In this document: piece by piece, positions 11,905 through 22,919 of the stretch
Layout: each line of letters starts with the position of its first letter
How positions within the stretch are numbered: the stretch's first letter is position 1
NCBI GenBank assembly: GCA_023053575.1
Contig: JAKZAP010000016.1
Span: forward strand, 21,470,030-21,534,029
Origin: Branchinecta lynchi
Lineage: Eukaryota > Arthropoda > Branchiopoda > Anostraca > Branchinectidae
Reading direction: 5' to 3'
Length of the DNA stretch: 64,000 nt
Position numbers and translations under genes: made by a program
Notes under the pieces: model-generated
Seen by the model: only the letters and a program-made list of their open reading frames with translations
What the model was told of the DNA's origin: nothing
The model's database searches: none

Positions 11905-12790
11905 GTAACAAGACCAAAGGTTTCGATGGGATCCCAAAATTTCAAATTTGATCCAGACAATTGGGTCTTCTCTTCGCCAGATCCAGTCTTCGCCAGACTC
12001 CTTGAACACTTTTACTATTAAAATTTAGAAAAAGATTAAGGCAAAATAGCTAATCATATGAGAAAACCAAGTTCAGATATGGATTCAGCATGTGTGTTTA
12101 CCCCTTTAAGTCATATCTATTTTGACGAAGCAAATCGAAACTTCCTGCCTTACTTCTGACAATTTTATGGTTTCGGCGGAATTCGGTAACTACTTGTCCG
12201 GCGAAAAAATAAAGCTAAAAAACGAATTCAGCATGTCTCCTTAACCCTACATCCAACCTCAAATCAACTTCCAATTAAACTTTTACTTTTAACAAATTTT
12301 CCGGTTTCTGCCGGATTCCTAGCGATCTATACGTCCGGTGAGAAAATGGTTGTCATATGCGAATTCAGCATGTCTACTTACCCGCAGATCGAACATCTTA
12401 TCAAATGTAAATAAAACTTTTACTTTAAACAAATTCTCCGGTTTTGGCCGGATTCCGGCCGAACTAATTGTACGGCAAGAAAATAAATTTCATATGCGGA
12501 TTCAGCATGTCTCCTTACCCCTAATTCGACTATTTCATTAGCTTTTTAAAAATATTTTTTGTTCCCCTTAATTTTAAACCCCTCTCCCACCCTTAAATAT
12601 AGAGCTACATAGCCCATCTTCGAACTTGACCTGTACTTTGACCTAAAGAGTCTTCATGCCAAGTTTGATCAAAATATCTCAACCCCTTCGAGAGTTATCG
12701 TGCTAACAGACGGACGGACGGACGGACAGACGGACAACTTTACGATGTCATAGGTATCCCTCAACTTACGTTTTGGGATCCCAAAAATTA
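11905..12790 (-). mobile_element. Element with GGGATCCC ends and internal ~140-bp repeats, copy 1
   Basis: The block is bounded by GATGGGATCCCAAAA on the left and TTTTGGGATCCCAAAA on the right. Inside are about three diverged units of ~140 bp, each carrying a GCCGGATTCCGGCC-like block and a GAATTCAGCATGTCTCCTTACCC block. Near the right end is a GACGGACGGACGGACAG microsatellite preceded by a CTCAACCCCTTCGAGAG stretch. Two other copies in opposite orientation lie at 25310-26225 and 46058-46600. There is no coding capacity. It sits in islet intron 2, about 120 bp upstream of the LIM2 acceptor. Confidence 0.65.
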
Positions 12791-13477
12791 ATAGGAACGG
12801 TTTCTATTATGTGTGTTAAAAATTATACATGACGAATCACAGCAATGCATTTCCATTACGTGACTACTGAAGAAGAAAGAGAGAAATCTTTAAGGAGAGA
12901 TATTTGTAATTTAAATGTAGCTGAATGAGCTCCTTGAACGAAAATCAGTCGTATTAAACTATATTACTAATTATTTTTACAAGCTTTTACCTTATCTGGA
13001 ATAATAAGAGCAATCCTGGTAGGCTCAAAACTACATCGAGAAATAAGCACTAGTTTAAGTCCAGCAAACACAAAGCAACAGGTATTATATTGGATTGTTA
13101 TGAAACCGGTAGAGGCTGATCTAAAATTCCGCATGAAAGTCATAAGAGGTTATATGTTCTCTTGAGCAGACTATTGGGATTCATTGTCAGGCTTAAGGCT
13201 CTATTTTGAAAATCTGCGCACACGTGTTCCAAACGTTGGCGAGCGACGTACAACTTGATTTCAAGTTGAACGGGTGCAGAGGATAAGGCTTACAAGGCGA
13301 AGTATTTTTTATTTCGTGTTACAACATAAGCGTGAACGTTCCGTTATGCTTGACATGCTACACTCGATTTGATTTTTCATATAAATAAAATATACGCATA
13401 TAGAGAGAGAGAGACTGTAATGTATTTAGGAAGCCCAAGGGCCAGATAAAAGAAAAAACAATAAAAAATTACTCAAA

Positions 13478-14215
13478 GCACACTCTTACTAGAAATGATA
13501 TTTTCACTATGAACTGGATCCAGGGGCGTCACGACTGGGGGGGGGGGAGGGGGGGGGGGACGCCCCCCCCCCCCAATGCTGTTGGCCAGTCGGTAAAAAA
13601 TAACCGAGTCGGCGCGAAGCGCCGCGATTTTTCGTCAAAACAGTTGATTTTTTTCGTGAAAATAGTCGGTTTTTCTGAAAATTGGTTGATTTTTCGTCAA
13701 AATAGTCGGTTTTCTGAAAATCAGTCGATTTTTTTCAAAAATGTCGGTTTTGTTGTTGAAAAGAGTCGTTTTTTCCGCAGAAAAAGTCGGTAAAAATTTC
13801 CACCCAGTCGGTAAATTCCTCGTCCCCCCCCCAAACATTTTGGCTAGTAACGGCTCTGACTGGATCAGACAAAACGTTTTCGAAAACACCATTACTTTCC
13901 ACCTAAATTTATCGATCTTCTTGTTAGCGCTTGTCGACTCTAACCAGCCTTCCTTCTCTGCGAAGCGGCTGAGCGCAAAACATTTGAAAACTGAACGCGC
14001 CGTAGTTAAGAAGTGAGAAAACTAAGAGAATAAAAGAAGTAAAAAACAGAAGATTCTCATGCCCTTATGTGTGAAAGAGATCGTTGAAGATTTTGGCAAA
14101 CTTTGTGTTAGTGACGGGCAAAACTCGGCACGGCCGAAAAAGCGCTAAAAATTCGTAGGGTCAAGACGAAACAATGGACAAAGGTGGAGATTTTAGAAGC
14201 TTATAGTTCTATGAG
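13478..14215 (+). repeat. Dispersed repeat (TTACTAGAAATGAT family), copy 1, split by a MITE
   Basis: Sequence from about 13478, with a CTTACTAGAAATGATATTTTCAC head, to about 14215, with a GATTTTAGAAGCTTAT tail, recurs at 31575-31965 in the same orientation and at 49672-50020 inverted. In this copy a family-2 MITE interrupts it at 13521-13858; the 31.6-kb copy preserves the uninterrupted site. No protein is encoded. Confidence 0.7.
13521..13858 (+). mobile_element. hAT-like MITE, family 2, copy A
   Basis: The 338-bp element begins CAGGGGCGTCACGACT and ends GGCTAGTAACGGCTCTG. A perfect 8-bp duplication ACTGGATC flanks it at 13513-13520 and 13859-13866. The interior contains an irregular array of 25-35 bp units built on TTTTCGTCAAAATAGTCGGTTT, plus G and C runs. 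The empty site is visible in the paralogous repeat near 31613-31622 as a single ATGGATC. Confidence 0.85.
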
Positions 14216-14881
14216 GAAGCTAGGTATATTGTAAAAGGCAGAATAAGCAAGAGGTGTCCTTTAAACACACAAACTTCTCCTTCCAAACTTCTTTTGCATG
14301 TATACTCCTCTCGAGTTTTCGCTGTTAAGTTTACAGGACGCAAAATACCAGGAGCAGCAAAAAATGGTCTAAAAATATATATCAATATGTATATATATAT
14401 TGACGCGTCAACACCAAGATGGATAGAAGAAAGACAAAGAGAAAAATCGCGAGTTAATTTGACGCAAGTAGACCTTATTTTTTGTTTAGGTTAGATTAGT
14501 TTATTCACAAACAATGATTAACAACGCTTCTGGCGGGGCTTAATTTTCATTCATCATTCAAATCAGAAACATATACAAATAAACACCGTACAATAACCTA
14601 CATAGTACTGGGAAAATACTGCGTATAGCATACGTCTACAAATACGTATAGTGTACGACACGTCCATTTTAGTATTTTTCCCAATTTTTTGTATATTTGC
14701 ACTTCCGCTGTTTTGTCCCTCTTAGCGGGTTAACGAATAAATAAATAATAATCATGTTTTATGTTTGGTTTGAAAATCCGTATTAGCAGTTCGGCCAAGT
14801 TATTTCTTCTGCCGCTTGCATCACAAGGTTGGGGATGCGAAATGCATATATTTATATAATGTTTATACATATTTATATTCT
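14216..14881. other. Islet intron 2 sequence, no feature recognised
   Basis: AT-rich intronic DNA with TATATA-type microsatellite stretches near 14375-14400 and 14845-14880. No ORF or repeat family could be assigned. Confidence 0.45.
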
Positions 14882-14981
14882 GTATGTATCATGTAAATAC
14901 ATATAATGTGTACAAATGTAGATATAAATACGTTATTCGCCCATTGTCACAACAACATGGTAAAAGTAAAAGAGACCTAAT

Positions 14982-15138
14982 CAAGGCCGTATTTTCCCGT
15001 ATTCCCCCCGAAACCCACAAAAGTAATCGGTTGTTACAGGCTTTAAAATCTGATTTATCTCCTTTTTTGCACTTTCTGGTCCAGCCCGCGGGCAACCCCC
15101 CCCCCCCCCCCCCAAATAAATTCCTGGATACGGGCCTG
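14982..15138 (+). mobile_element. hAT-like MITE, family 1, copy B
   Basis: The element begins CAAGGCCGTAT and ends GGATACGGGCCTG, with a perfect 8-bp duplication GACCTAAT at 14974-14981 and 15139-15146. The tandem partner unit at about 15400 carries the single, uninterrupted GACCTAATACAC. That is a direct view of the pre-insertion site. Confidence 0.88.
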
Positions 15139-15237
15139 GACCTAATACACTAAAATACTTGGTACAAAACTACGAGAAGGATCTAGCGACTCTTTGAATT
15201 CAATCCTGCGTATCCAGTTGCATTCAGATCGTCTTAC

Positions 15238-15307
15238 CGGTCGTAGTCTGTTCTGCAGTACGTCTTCCCATTTCTAACATAACAAGTGCATCTCTCGTCA
15301 AGGACCT
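15238..15307 (-). pseudogene. Partial duplicate of islet LIM1 exon, donor retained
   Basis: Seventy bases match the last part of the LIM1 exon (15506-15575) with about one substitution, including the CCG|GTAAGAC donor, here at 15237-15236. The upstream two thirds of the exon and any acceptor are missing. It lies in intron 2, downstream of the real exon in transcription order, and cannot be spliced in as a normal internal exon from its own sequence. It could act as a competing 5' splice site. Confidence 0.8.
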
Positions 15308-15505
15308 TTGTCCATTACGTATGTATCATGTAAATTATATAATGTATATACATAGATATAATATGTTGTTCGCCCACTGCCACAACAAAATGATAGAAGT
15401 AAAAGAGACCTAATACACTAAAATACACGGTACAAAACTATGAGAAGGATCTAGCGACTCTTTGAGTTCAATCCTGCGTATCCAGTTGCATTCAGATCGT
15501 CTTAC

Positions 15506-15722
15506 CGGTCGTAGTCTGTTCTGCAGTACGTCTTCCCATTTCTAACATAACAAGTACATCTCTCGTCAAGGACCTGTCGACACTCGACACATCTCAAGCA
15601 AGTGGCATGCCATTCTAGGTCGGGCGAGACCCGAAGGATGTATTGATCCGTGATTTGGTTCCCACACCCGACGCAGAGGCTCTGCCGTCGGGGTCCTGTG
15701 GTAGAAAAGCGTTTGATCAGCG
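15506..15722 (-). CDS. isl: islet/tailup LIM-homeobox gene, LIM1 exon
   Basis: This exon encodes the first LIM domain of the Islet protein. After about 12 residues of basic N-terminal sequence it reads [10 protein letters not shown] and then [15 protein letters not shown], a run almost invariant in Islet proteins. The remaining Cys pairs follow, ending [10 protein letters not shown]. The acceptor has a strong pyrimidine tract (CCCATTTTTTTTCAG); the donor is CCG|GTAAGAC. The exon starts with two bases completing a codon and ends two bases into the Arg codon that the LIM2 exon finishes, which supports both junctions. Divergent positions relative to well-known Islet proteins are mostly between the zinc ligands. 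Confidence 0.88.
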
Positions 15723-16365
15723 CTGAAAAAAAAATGGGAGGGGGTAAATCTCTGGGTAGTAGTGCGAACATACGATCAGCTTTATCCGGCCGGATTTCTG
15801 CGCAGTCATTATCAAGTTGAAAGAATCTTTCTAGTGCGAGTCTCGGAATGAATCACACACACAAGCAAGCCAGACTCCTGCACATCCGGTGTGAAGTAAA
15901 AACACACGCATAATGGGCTCGAAACCTAGAACTACCTTTGTGCAAAAACTATCAGCTGTAGTTTCAGAGCTGAATGGCCTTTACATTTGACTCAGGCTAC
16001 AAGCTTCACATGCCGTCGGTACCGTTCACTTTGCACAGTTTACTCTTTTACAGTTGACTTTGCTCGCTTAATGTCTGGGAATTATTTAATAAACCTAAAT
16101 CTAACGTGTTGTTTCAGTGAACACACGACATGTCAGTTTACTAATCAAAGAACATAGCCGCTGTGAGTACAGTTGTTGCCGACTTCTTAGCGACCCACAT
16201 ATCTATAAAAACAGTAAAGGAACTATTTAAATAGATCCATCTACAAAATCCAGCTAGTGTCTGGCAGAACTATTTTTCTTCATCACTTTATTGTTGCTGC
16301 ATAAAATTCTGTCGTTTTTTTTTCTCAAAACCCGTGCGAAGGCTATACATAAAATCACCGCTTAC

Positions 16366-16414
16366 TGTTGTTATCGTGAAGATCCTCTTTAACCATTGTT
16401 GTTGTCATCATCAT
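16366..16414 (-). CDS. isl: Probable first coding exon of islet
   Basis: Three tandem ATG codons at 16414-16406 open a frame of 16 codons plus one base, ending in AACA|GTAAGC, a good donor. The single leftover base fits the two bases that begin the LIM1 exon, so the frame is kept. Islet proteins normally have a short N-terminal stretch before LIM1, encoded by a small first exon, which this matches in size and position, 643 bp upstream. The amino acids themselves are not diagnostic, so the call rests on the start codon, splice phase and location. Confidence 0.45.
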
Positions 16415-16449
16415 CTTCCACGCACTATTTCATTCCACCGTGGAATGGC

Positions 16450-16720
16450 ACCTAATGGACACTTTAGAGTTACGTCGGCAAACTAGTTGACAGCGCGACT
16501 GATCAGCGGCGGCCATCAAGAGACACATTTCGGGGACGGCACACTTTTCGGTGAGGGCCTGCGCGAGACACAGTGGGACCGCCCTTGAGACCGTGTTTAC
16601 TTAACCGTCTTTAGATTTCTATTGGCTGAGATCGGGACATTACCTCCTCGACGGGCGAGAAGGAAATCAATAAGGACTACTTTGGAGCCAACCAGGTGCA
16701 GCATTTCGTAAGGCAAGGGC
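16450..16720 (-). promoter_or_regulatory. Candidate islet upstream region with CCAAT box
   Basis: A locally GC-richer stretch lies just upstream of the probable first exon. On the minus strand it contains AGCCAATAG at 16618-16626, a CCAAT-box match in the correct orientation. No TATA box was found at a convincing distance. This is inferred from position and composition only. Confidence 0.25.
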
Positions 16721-16899
16721 TTGTAACTCCTTTCCGCCTGGGAAAAAAATTACTAGTCCAGTGTCCGCGATGCAGAAAAGAAACGAGAGACATCGGAAGC
16801 AGCTTACTGGTGTAAGCACCTTCGAATGGTCCTTTTTTTACCGTATGTCTGTCCCTGTATGAGATTGTCCTTATTTATATTTTTTTTTTCTCTTTTTGT

Positions 16900-17400
16900 T
16901 CTGTTTGTATTTGTTATTATTATTATTTATTTATAACCCATCAACTGGCCGAGGCAAAAAAAACGGAGTATGGAAAAAATACAAAAAATAAATGAATATG
17001 TGAACAGAGTAAACTGAAATACAAAAGAACAACAAATCCAATAAGCTTGAGTCAAATCCGTTTCAAGGGACTCCGCATTAGTAGTTCGCAGACCTCGTAT
17101 ACTCAGTCACTTTCGGACAGAGTAGGTTGTAAGTTGGGTGTTTTGCACTCCCACAATTGGTTTCTTTTTCTTTTCTTTCTTTATCACTCCATCAGCGTTG
17201 AATTCTTACATTTATGATGGGCAATAAATATATACATACATACATAATTTGAGCAAGAACAATTGAGTTACTTTAGTATGGACGCTTTGTCAATAATAAA
17301 CAACTGGTGGCTCTGTTTTTGACGTGAGGTAACACATTTCACAAACCCGTGTAGAGCTGGGTTTGGTTCCGTGTCGGTGTACATTGGATGCCAGAAAGTG
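16900..17400. other. No gene; retroposon 3'-UTR-like fragment near 16920
   Basis: Around 16915-16980 the sequence TATTTATTTATAACCCATC followed by ACGGAGTATGG resembles the conserved 3' end (TTTATTTGTGACCCG... then CGGAGTATG) seen on the minus strand at 9980, 23395 and 26285. The rest shows nothing recognisable. Confidence 0.35.
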
Positions 17401-17416
17401 AGCATCCCCTAGGTAT

Positions 17417-18010
17417 TTGATGGCACTGATTGGATATGACAGCTGTAATTTGTTGGAACTTCTCGGCAAGGGTCCTCCTCCGGCTGTAGCTAAAGGACGA
17501 CACTGTCTTGCAGTATTTGCTACTGGGATTAATCTTGTCTCTAAAAAGATAATCTTATCTCGATTTTGGATTAATCTTATCTCAGTAGAGATAAGATTAA
17601 TTCCAGTAGTAAATACAGCAGTTAACTGTAATCCTTACTCGGAGACACTTTTTACAGTGGATTCTTGCCAGGAGGGGACGAAATATCGCTTCAACAAATC
17701 TCAGCTAACTTATCCACTTACCGCATTAAATATGATTCGCGGTCAGCTTGAGTTCAAGCAGTTCTTTCACCGGGTATTTCTTGATGCCCATACATTTCAG
17801 TCTTTCTTTGGAAGGGTCTTCTTCAGGATGTCATTTTTCGAAAAACTCGATTTATAGTGTTTCTTGGATCTGTTTCTTTTAGCTTCAGCTTGAAGAGGAC
17901 CCTTGCCAAGAAGGGACGAAATGTTGCTTAAAACAAATTTCAGCGGACTTGTCCGTTTACCGCCATCCAGTGTTATTTGCAGTCAGCTTGGGCTGAAGGA
18001 ATGGGCTACC
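17417..18010. mobile_element. Foldback-family remnant with nested CACTGT element
   Basis: Blocks CGGCAAGGGTCCTC (17465) and AGGACCCTTGCCAAGAAGGG (about 17893) face each other, and a CAGGAGGGGACGAAATATCGC block lies near 17669. This is the signature of the foldback family that is intact at 29535-29879. Nested at 17501-17659 is a CACTGT...ACAGTG element related to 33310-33479. ORFs through here are accidental. Confidence 0.5.
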
Positions 18011-18223
18011 TAAACTGGGCCGTTTCTTTGAATCCCTCCAAGAGACATCGGGGGGAGTTTTAACGTCAGGGGATATTGGATTATTTTGCTAAGCAGTCCG
18101 AAGGTGTTATGGCAAAAATTGAGCAGAAATAGGCTAAACAGATCTGTTCTAAAAACGACAGTAAAATATAAGGTGTTAGTAGAGATTTTTTTAAAAGTAT
18201 TTTCGTTCTTCCTTGGTTCCGGC

Positions 18224-18396
18224 CAGGCCCGTATCCAGGAATTTATTTCCGGGGGGGGGGGTTGCCTGCGGGTCGGACAAAAAAGTAAGAAAAGACATAG
18301 ATCAGAGGGAAAAGCCTATAAAAATGATTATTTTTGTATGTTTCGGGGGGGAGGGGTTAACCCCCTAACCCCTCCCCCACCCAGGATACGGCCCTG
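18224..18396 (-). mobile_element. hAT-like MITE, family 1, copy C
   Basis: The element runs in inverse orientation from CAGGCCCGTATCCAGG to GGATACGGCCCTG. A perfect 8-bp duplication GTTCCGGC flanks it at 18216-18223 and 18397-18404. The interior shows the same CATAGATCAGAGGGAAAAGCC block as the other copies. Confidence 0.87.
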
Positions 18397-18404
18397 GTTC
18401 CGGC

Positions 18405-18863
18405 TAAATGCTCCCGGCGACCACCCCCGGTACCAAACCCCTTCCAGCGAAACCGATACCAAGGCCCGAGGGCTTAACCATATTTCTGTTAATAAATGGA
18501 TAAATAAAAATACAAGGTATATCATAGTCGAGATCATAGTAGCGAGGAAAAGTAGTTAGATCCAAAAATGGTAGTGAAGAATCGGTAGAGCAATCTGAAA
18601 GATATTTGCGGACATGACAACTCCTTTCGTTCTGGTAAAAGAGAAAAACATACCAGACTGGTCAAAGGATACAACAGAGATATTAAGTAGTGAAGTAAAG
18701 TCGATTGATAAAAAAATGGTTGTGAAAGTTCAAAGAACGATCGTTTCCAACACTTATGAAAATATTTTCAGACAGGGCCAGATTTGTCAACGGATAGATT
18801 TTTGTATTTATTTTCTCATTCACTTTTATTATCTTCTTTATTTTTCTCTATAGTTTACCTCGA

Positions 18864-18895
<32 letters not shown>

Positions 18896-20375
18896 TCTTT
18901 TCAGTGTATTTCTCTTCTTTTTTTCCCCGTTAATATTTGTCTGTATGTGCATTTATGCTTGTAATATCTTTAGTGTAGGTTAGCGTATAGGTAGTGGATC
19001 CCCAACAAGATAGCTTCAGGGGCTCTTGTTTCTTGCCTTATATTTATGTAATGTAGTTTGTGTAGTAAGAATAAATGACAAAAACTGGGAATGTGGAAAA
19101 GCGGGAAACAATGACGTACCGTACGATTCAGATCATTCAGATCTGAAAGATATTCGGAGGCATTTTCAGGCCAAAATAAGTTAAATAACTTGCGTCGTTC
19201 AAGAAAACCCTTTTTTTCACCCTCTGGTGCAGGAGACGGTCAAACATATCTCGGGTTCAGCCAAACTAAATAGAAGAATAATCAGCGAGAAGAATGAAGA
19301 GAGCGAATACCTAGTAAAAGGGCACATTTTGAAAAGAACTAACAGTAAAAGCAATAATCAACATACAGTAGCGAGCTTCTGCCTTGGCAAACCAGGCAGG
19401 TCCAAAGGCCGCAACCTCGCATGGGGACGAAGTGGAAAATGTGAAATATTTAATAATAAGAAAAACTTAGTTGGAACTTGTATATTTCATTTCCAAGTCC
19501 GCTTGTCTATTTTCTAAAATTAAGCACGTTAAATAAGAAAAGAAATAAACTCACTTTTTTTTTACTAAATTATCTAGAAGGGGTCCGAGTCTGTTAACTG
19601 TCTAGGGACCCTGGTTCTGGATGTCAGTGCCTGTCACTGTCCAGAGACAGGTGCAAATTTCAATTTAAGTTAGAGGCCCCTCTGGGTAAAGGCGCTTAGC
19701 TCTTAGAAATATCATCAAAATACGTATTTCTCTAAGAGCTTTGGAGACAGTCTCCATCGACTTTATTGCATACTGTTGAAGGTTGAAGCGAAAGACCCTG
19801 GAAACGGATTAGAAAAAAAGTGTTGGCTTTTTACCGCGTTCTTGTCACTCTCTCGGGAAGATAGATGTAACACTTCTCTGAATATTTTACTACCTATGTT
19901 TTGTTTGTTGCTTACAAAACAGTCAAATTGAAAGGCGAAATTACAAACTTGATATCAGTTAACAGCCAGCAAGTTGATACTCGCTCCCCCAACCCCGTGT
20001 ACACTGGGTGTCCGGAGTTAAGGTGCCTGGAATGAGTGTATACCGGGTGAGGAAGAGTGAGTATCCCCTTGACAGACAGCTGTTTGGTCCTTCTTTTGGC
20101 ACAAAAAAGCCTTCTTTCTTCTTTTCTTTTCTTTTTTTGTGACGCTCTCTGATACGTAAAGTATACGACGTACGACCTGTATTGCCAGAGACTTACACTG
20201 TAGTAAAAAAAATCTTGCAGTGCTAACAGACAGAAGAAGAAGGGTATCATAGGGTATCCCGTCACCTAGCCTACATTGAGGGATTCCAAAAGATGTTTTT
20301 GTTTTGTAATTGTTTGCATGGCTCATATAACTACTGTTATATTTATGACAAAAAAGTAGTAATCGGTTATTCATC
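18405..20375. other. No gene recognised; long A run at about 18865-18890
   Basis: AT-rich DNA with an A tract of roughly 29 bases. A short GAGGCCCCTC-bounded inverted segment around 19690-19745 (CTCTTAGAAAT...ATTTCTCTAAGAG) forms a small hairpin. No ORF carries recognisable motifs. Confidence 0.4.
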
Positions 20376-20379
20376 GCAC

Positions 20380-20738
20380 CAGAGGCGTCACTAGCCAAAA
20401 TGTTCTTTTTTTTGGGGGGGGGATGAGGACATTTACCGACTGGCTGGTAATTTTTACCGACTGTTTCTGCAGAAAAACATGACTGTTTTCAACAACAAAA
20501 AATGACAGTTTTGAAAGAAGTTAACTGATTTTCAGAAAGTCCACTGGTTTTCTGTAAAACCGACTATTTTGACGAAAAATCGACCAATTTTCAGAAAAAC
20601 CGAGTGTTTTCATGAAAAAACTTAACTGTTGAGACGAAAAATCGCGGCGCTTCGCGCCGACTCAGTTACTTTTTACCGACCCAAAATGCTGTCGGCCAGC
20701 TTTGGGGGGGGGGCGCCCTCCGAGTCCTGACGCCCCTG
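20380..20738 (-). mobile_element. hAT-like MITE, family 2, copy B
   Basis: Inverse-orientation copy from CAGAGGCGTCACTAGCC to TCCTGACGCCCCTG, with the same internal array of AAAACCGACTATTTTGACGA-type units and G runs at both ends. Flanks CATCGCAC and CATCGCTG agree at 6 of 8 positions, a decayed target duplication. Confidence 0.78.
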
Positions 20739-21471
20739 CATCGCTGTCACTGCATCGCTAGTGGGGAAATGAATAACTATCTTTGAAATTTTAGGAGCAA
20801 CCGTTAATGACAAAAAAGAACAATGTAGGCTACTGCTAATACCCGCTTCTGTAGACGTGGATTCTCTTAGTATTTTTTTGTCAATTTGCCTACTTGGCTA
20901 CTACTTTGTATGCTTTCACATTTACATATCTTCTACATGACTTCAACAGGCTGATTAATAATTCAAGCCAGGAGCCAATTCGCGTTCGCTTGTTTTTCGC
21001 CTTCTCGACTTTATCAGCTTCAGTAAATCTGATTTTTCTTGGACATTTTGACATATCTTACATAGGTTTTTATCAGAAAGGTCTGACACGCAGGGATGTG
21101 AAGAGAAGTAACAGTCAAACAGGTTCGATGTAGATAGGTGAACATGAACCTCAAAATGGCCATGGCTCCGAGAAGACCATAAGAAGAGATAAAAAGCTCA
21201 CAATGTCCGAAAGAGTTATTACCGGGGAACAGTAGAGAAGATATCGTAGGACGTCTTCTAGGTGGGCTTACCCTAGGGTCACTCACTTAAGAGGGTAAGC
21301 GGGCTCGGGTTGTTATGGGTATCCTCTGATTTGCATAAGTTATGTAACATTAGTTCCGTCTAAAACGACAATGATGAAAAAAGAAGGGGTGAATCTTAAT
21401 TTCTGTTATCGTCCAGTCAGGAAGAACCATTTTTACTTACCCTTGCACCACGTTTCCAAGTACAATACCTA

Positions 21472-21754
21472 GGTTGCGTTCCACAAACTTAACAACTCTT
21501 AAGCAATCGTTAACTTCTTGGCGGAGCTAACTGCAGCTTTAACGATCGTTAAATATTCCCAGTTCTACAATTGTTAACTATTTGTGACGATGTTCACCGA
21601 CCATCATCGTTACAAAATAGTTAACAATCGTTAAGCTCTGGAACTGAAATTGTAGCTGGGCGGAGCTTAAATTTCGAAATCAGAAACGTCGAACGCAAAA
21701 AAATTAACAGCTGTTAACCGTTTCTTAACAATCGTTAAGTTGCGGAACGCAACC
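21472..21754. mobile_element. PIF/Harbinger-like MITE
   Basis: The 283-bp element begins GGTTGCGTTCC and ends GGAACGCAACC, a perfect 11-bp terminal inverted repeat. It has a 3-bp duplication CTA on each side (21469-21471 and 21755-21757). Subterminal AACGATTGTTAAG-type motifs occur repeatedly in both orientations. Three-base CTA duplication and G-rich short ends fit PIF/Harbinger elements. Outer flanks CACGTTTCCAA and TTGGAAACACG are inverted too, hinting at an older host element. Confidence 0.6.
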
Positions 21755-22039
21755 CTAGATTGGAAACACGTTACAAGTTTTAGGAAACGGGCCCCATCCT
21801 TACAGGACTTAACTCAGAAGCATTCTCGCATTTCCAATTTTTAGTTCATCCACCTACAAGACGCTAGGTCAAATCAGGCCATGACCCTGGAATAATAGGG
21901 TGACTCAGAAAGTACAGTGCTGGGCACTGTTTTCCGCTTGCCATCTTTAGACAATGTTTCTTAGGCCTGGTTAGATATTGTTCCCCGTCCCTCCACTCCC
22001 CCAACGCAAATGACGGCATATTTGAGACACGAGGACTTT

Positions 22040-22262
22040 CCAAATATCAAGTTTTATTAAGATACGATCACCCGTCCGAAAGTCGTACATGCCTCAAATT
22101 TAGGATTCCCCGTCCCTCCAATCCCCCAATGATGGTCTGGTCGTGGGACTGACTATTTCTCAGCCAATCTAGTCAAGAGTCAATACTTTAATGATCAAGC
22201 CAAGTTTCATCATCCTGCACATCTGGAAGTATCGTAACTCGCAATCACCAGAATCCCCCCCC
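22040..22262. repeat. ATATCAAGTTT(C/T)ATTAAGAT repeat, partial copy
   Basis: Blocks TCAAGTTTTATTAAGATACGATCACCCGTCC and CTGGAAGTATCGTAACTCGCAATCACC in this stretch match the arrays at 22920-23241 and 50470-51452. No ORF. Confidence 0.55.
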
Positions 22263-22314
22263 CCGTAACTCCCCCACTGTGCCCCAATCCGGTCCTGTTC
22301 CATTGCTGGTGCAT

Positions 22315-22910
22315 CTAGGTTCAGGTTCAGGTTCAGGTTCTTTTATTTCAAAAATACTTTGTAACAATATATTTTGATCACTGGGGGCCGGCAGGGATAC
22401 GAGCTCGTTAGCTCGGCCCCATTTTAAACACTGACTATATGAACATAGTATAAATGAGTCGTTCCTCTGTAAATACACTCACAAAAGAAAGAAAGACTCG
22501 TTCCATTCCGTATACTTTCACACGCCATACCAAACTCTCCACACGATAAAATAAAAAAAATAATAATAACACCAAGTCGTGGCCTAAGCTGAAGGAACGC
22601 TACCTTTTTCTAAAACAAAATTAATAATTGAAGGTTTATAATTAAAGGTTGTAGATTTACCGGGATGACATAAACGTGAGCGTATCATATTTTAATATCA
22701 ATATTCTGCCAACAGATGAGTTTTAATTTTCTTTTTCAAAGTGATCAATGATCGGTCCTGTTCAAAAAGGTCTTTAAACTTGTTCCAAACTCCAATAACT
22801 ATATTCCTTATCGAAAAACGAGACCTCTCTGTGATGATTAGAGGCTGGCGTATTTTCGAAGCCGATCGGGTCTCATAAGCAGGCAATACCACATCTTCCG
22901 GGAATAAATT
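22315..22910 (-). pseudogene. Non-LTR retrotransposon C-terminal fragment with (AACCTG)n tail
   Basis: On the minus strand, 22892-22698 reads a typical retrotransposon RT C-terminus, with RFSIRN, VWNKFKDLF and LKKKIKTHLL motifs, ending in a stop. About 350 bp of AT-rich 3' UTR follows, then four AACCTG units near 22316-22340. It is a 5'-truncated dead copy, and the tail type matches 10944-11201. Confidence 0.6.
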
Positions 22911-22919
22911 AATAGATGT

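Larger units (their letters stand above)
14882..15575. repeat. Tandem duplication spanning the 3' part of the islet LIM1 exon
   Basis: Unit 1 is 14882-15307 and unit 2 is 15319-15575. Both start GTATGTATCATGTAAAT, pass through GTAAAAGAGACCTAAT-like and AGGATCTAGCGACTCTTTGA blocks, and end inside the LIM1 exon at CAAGGACCT. Unit 1 contains a family-1 MITE (14982-15138) that unit 2 lacks, so the duplication came before the insertion. Allowing for that insert, both units are about 260 bp. Confidence 0.85.

Noticed and set aside
13509..13793. Phe/Ser-rich ORFs across the family-2 MITE (also around 20400 and 43000)
   Set aside because: They translate the internal minisatellite array of the MITE.
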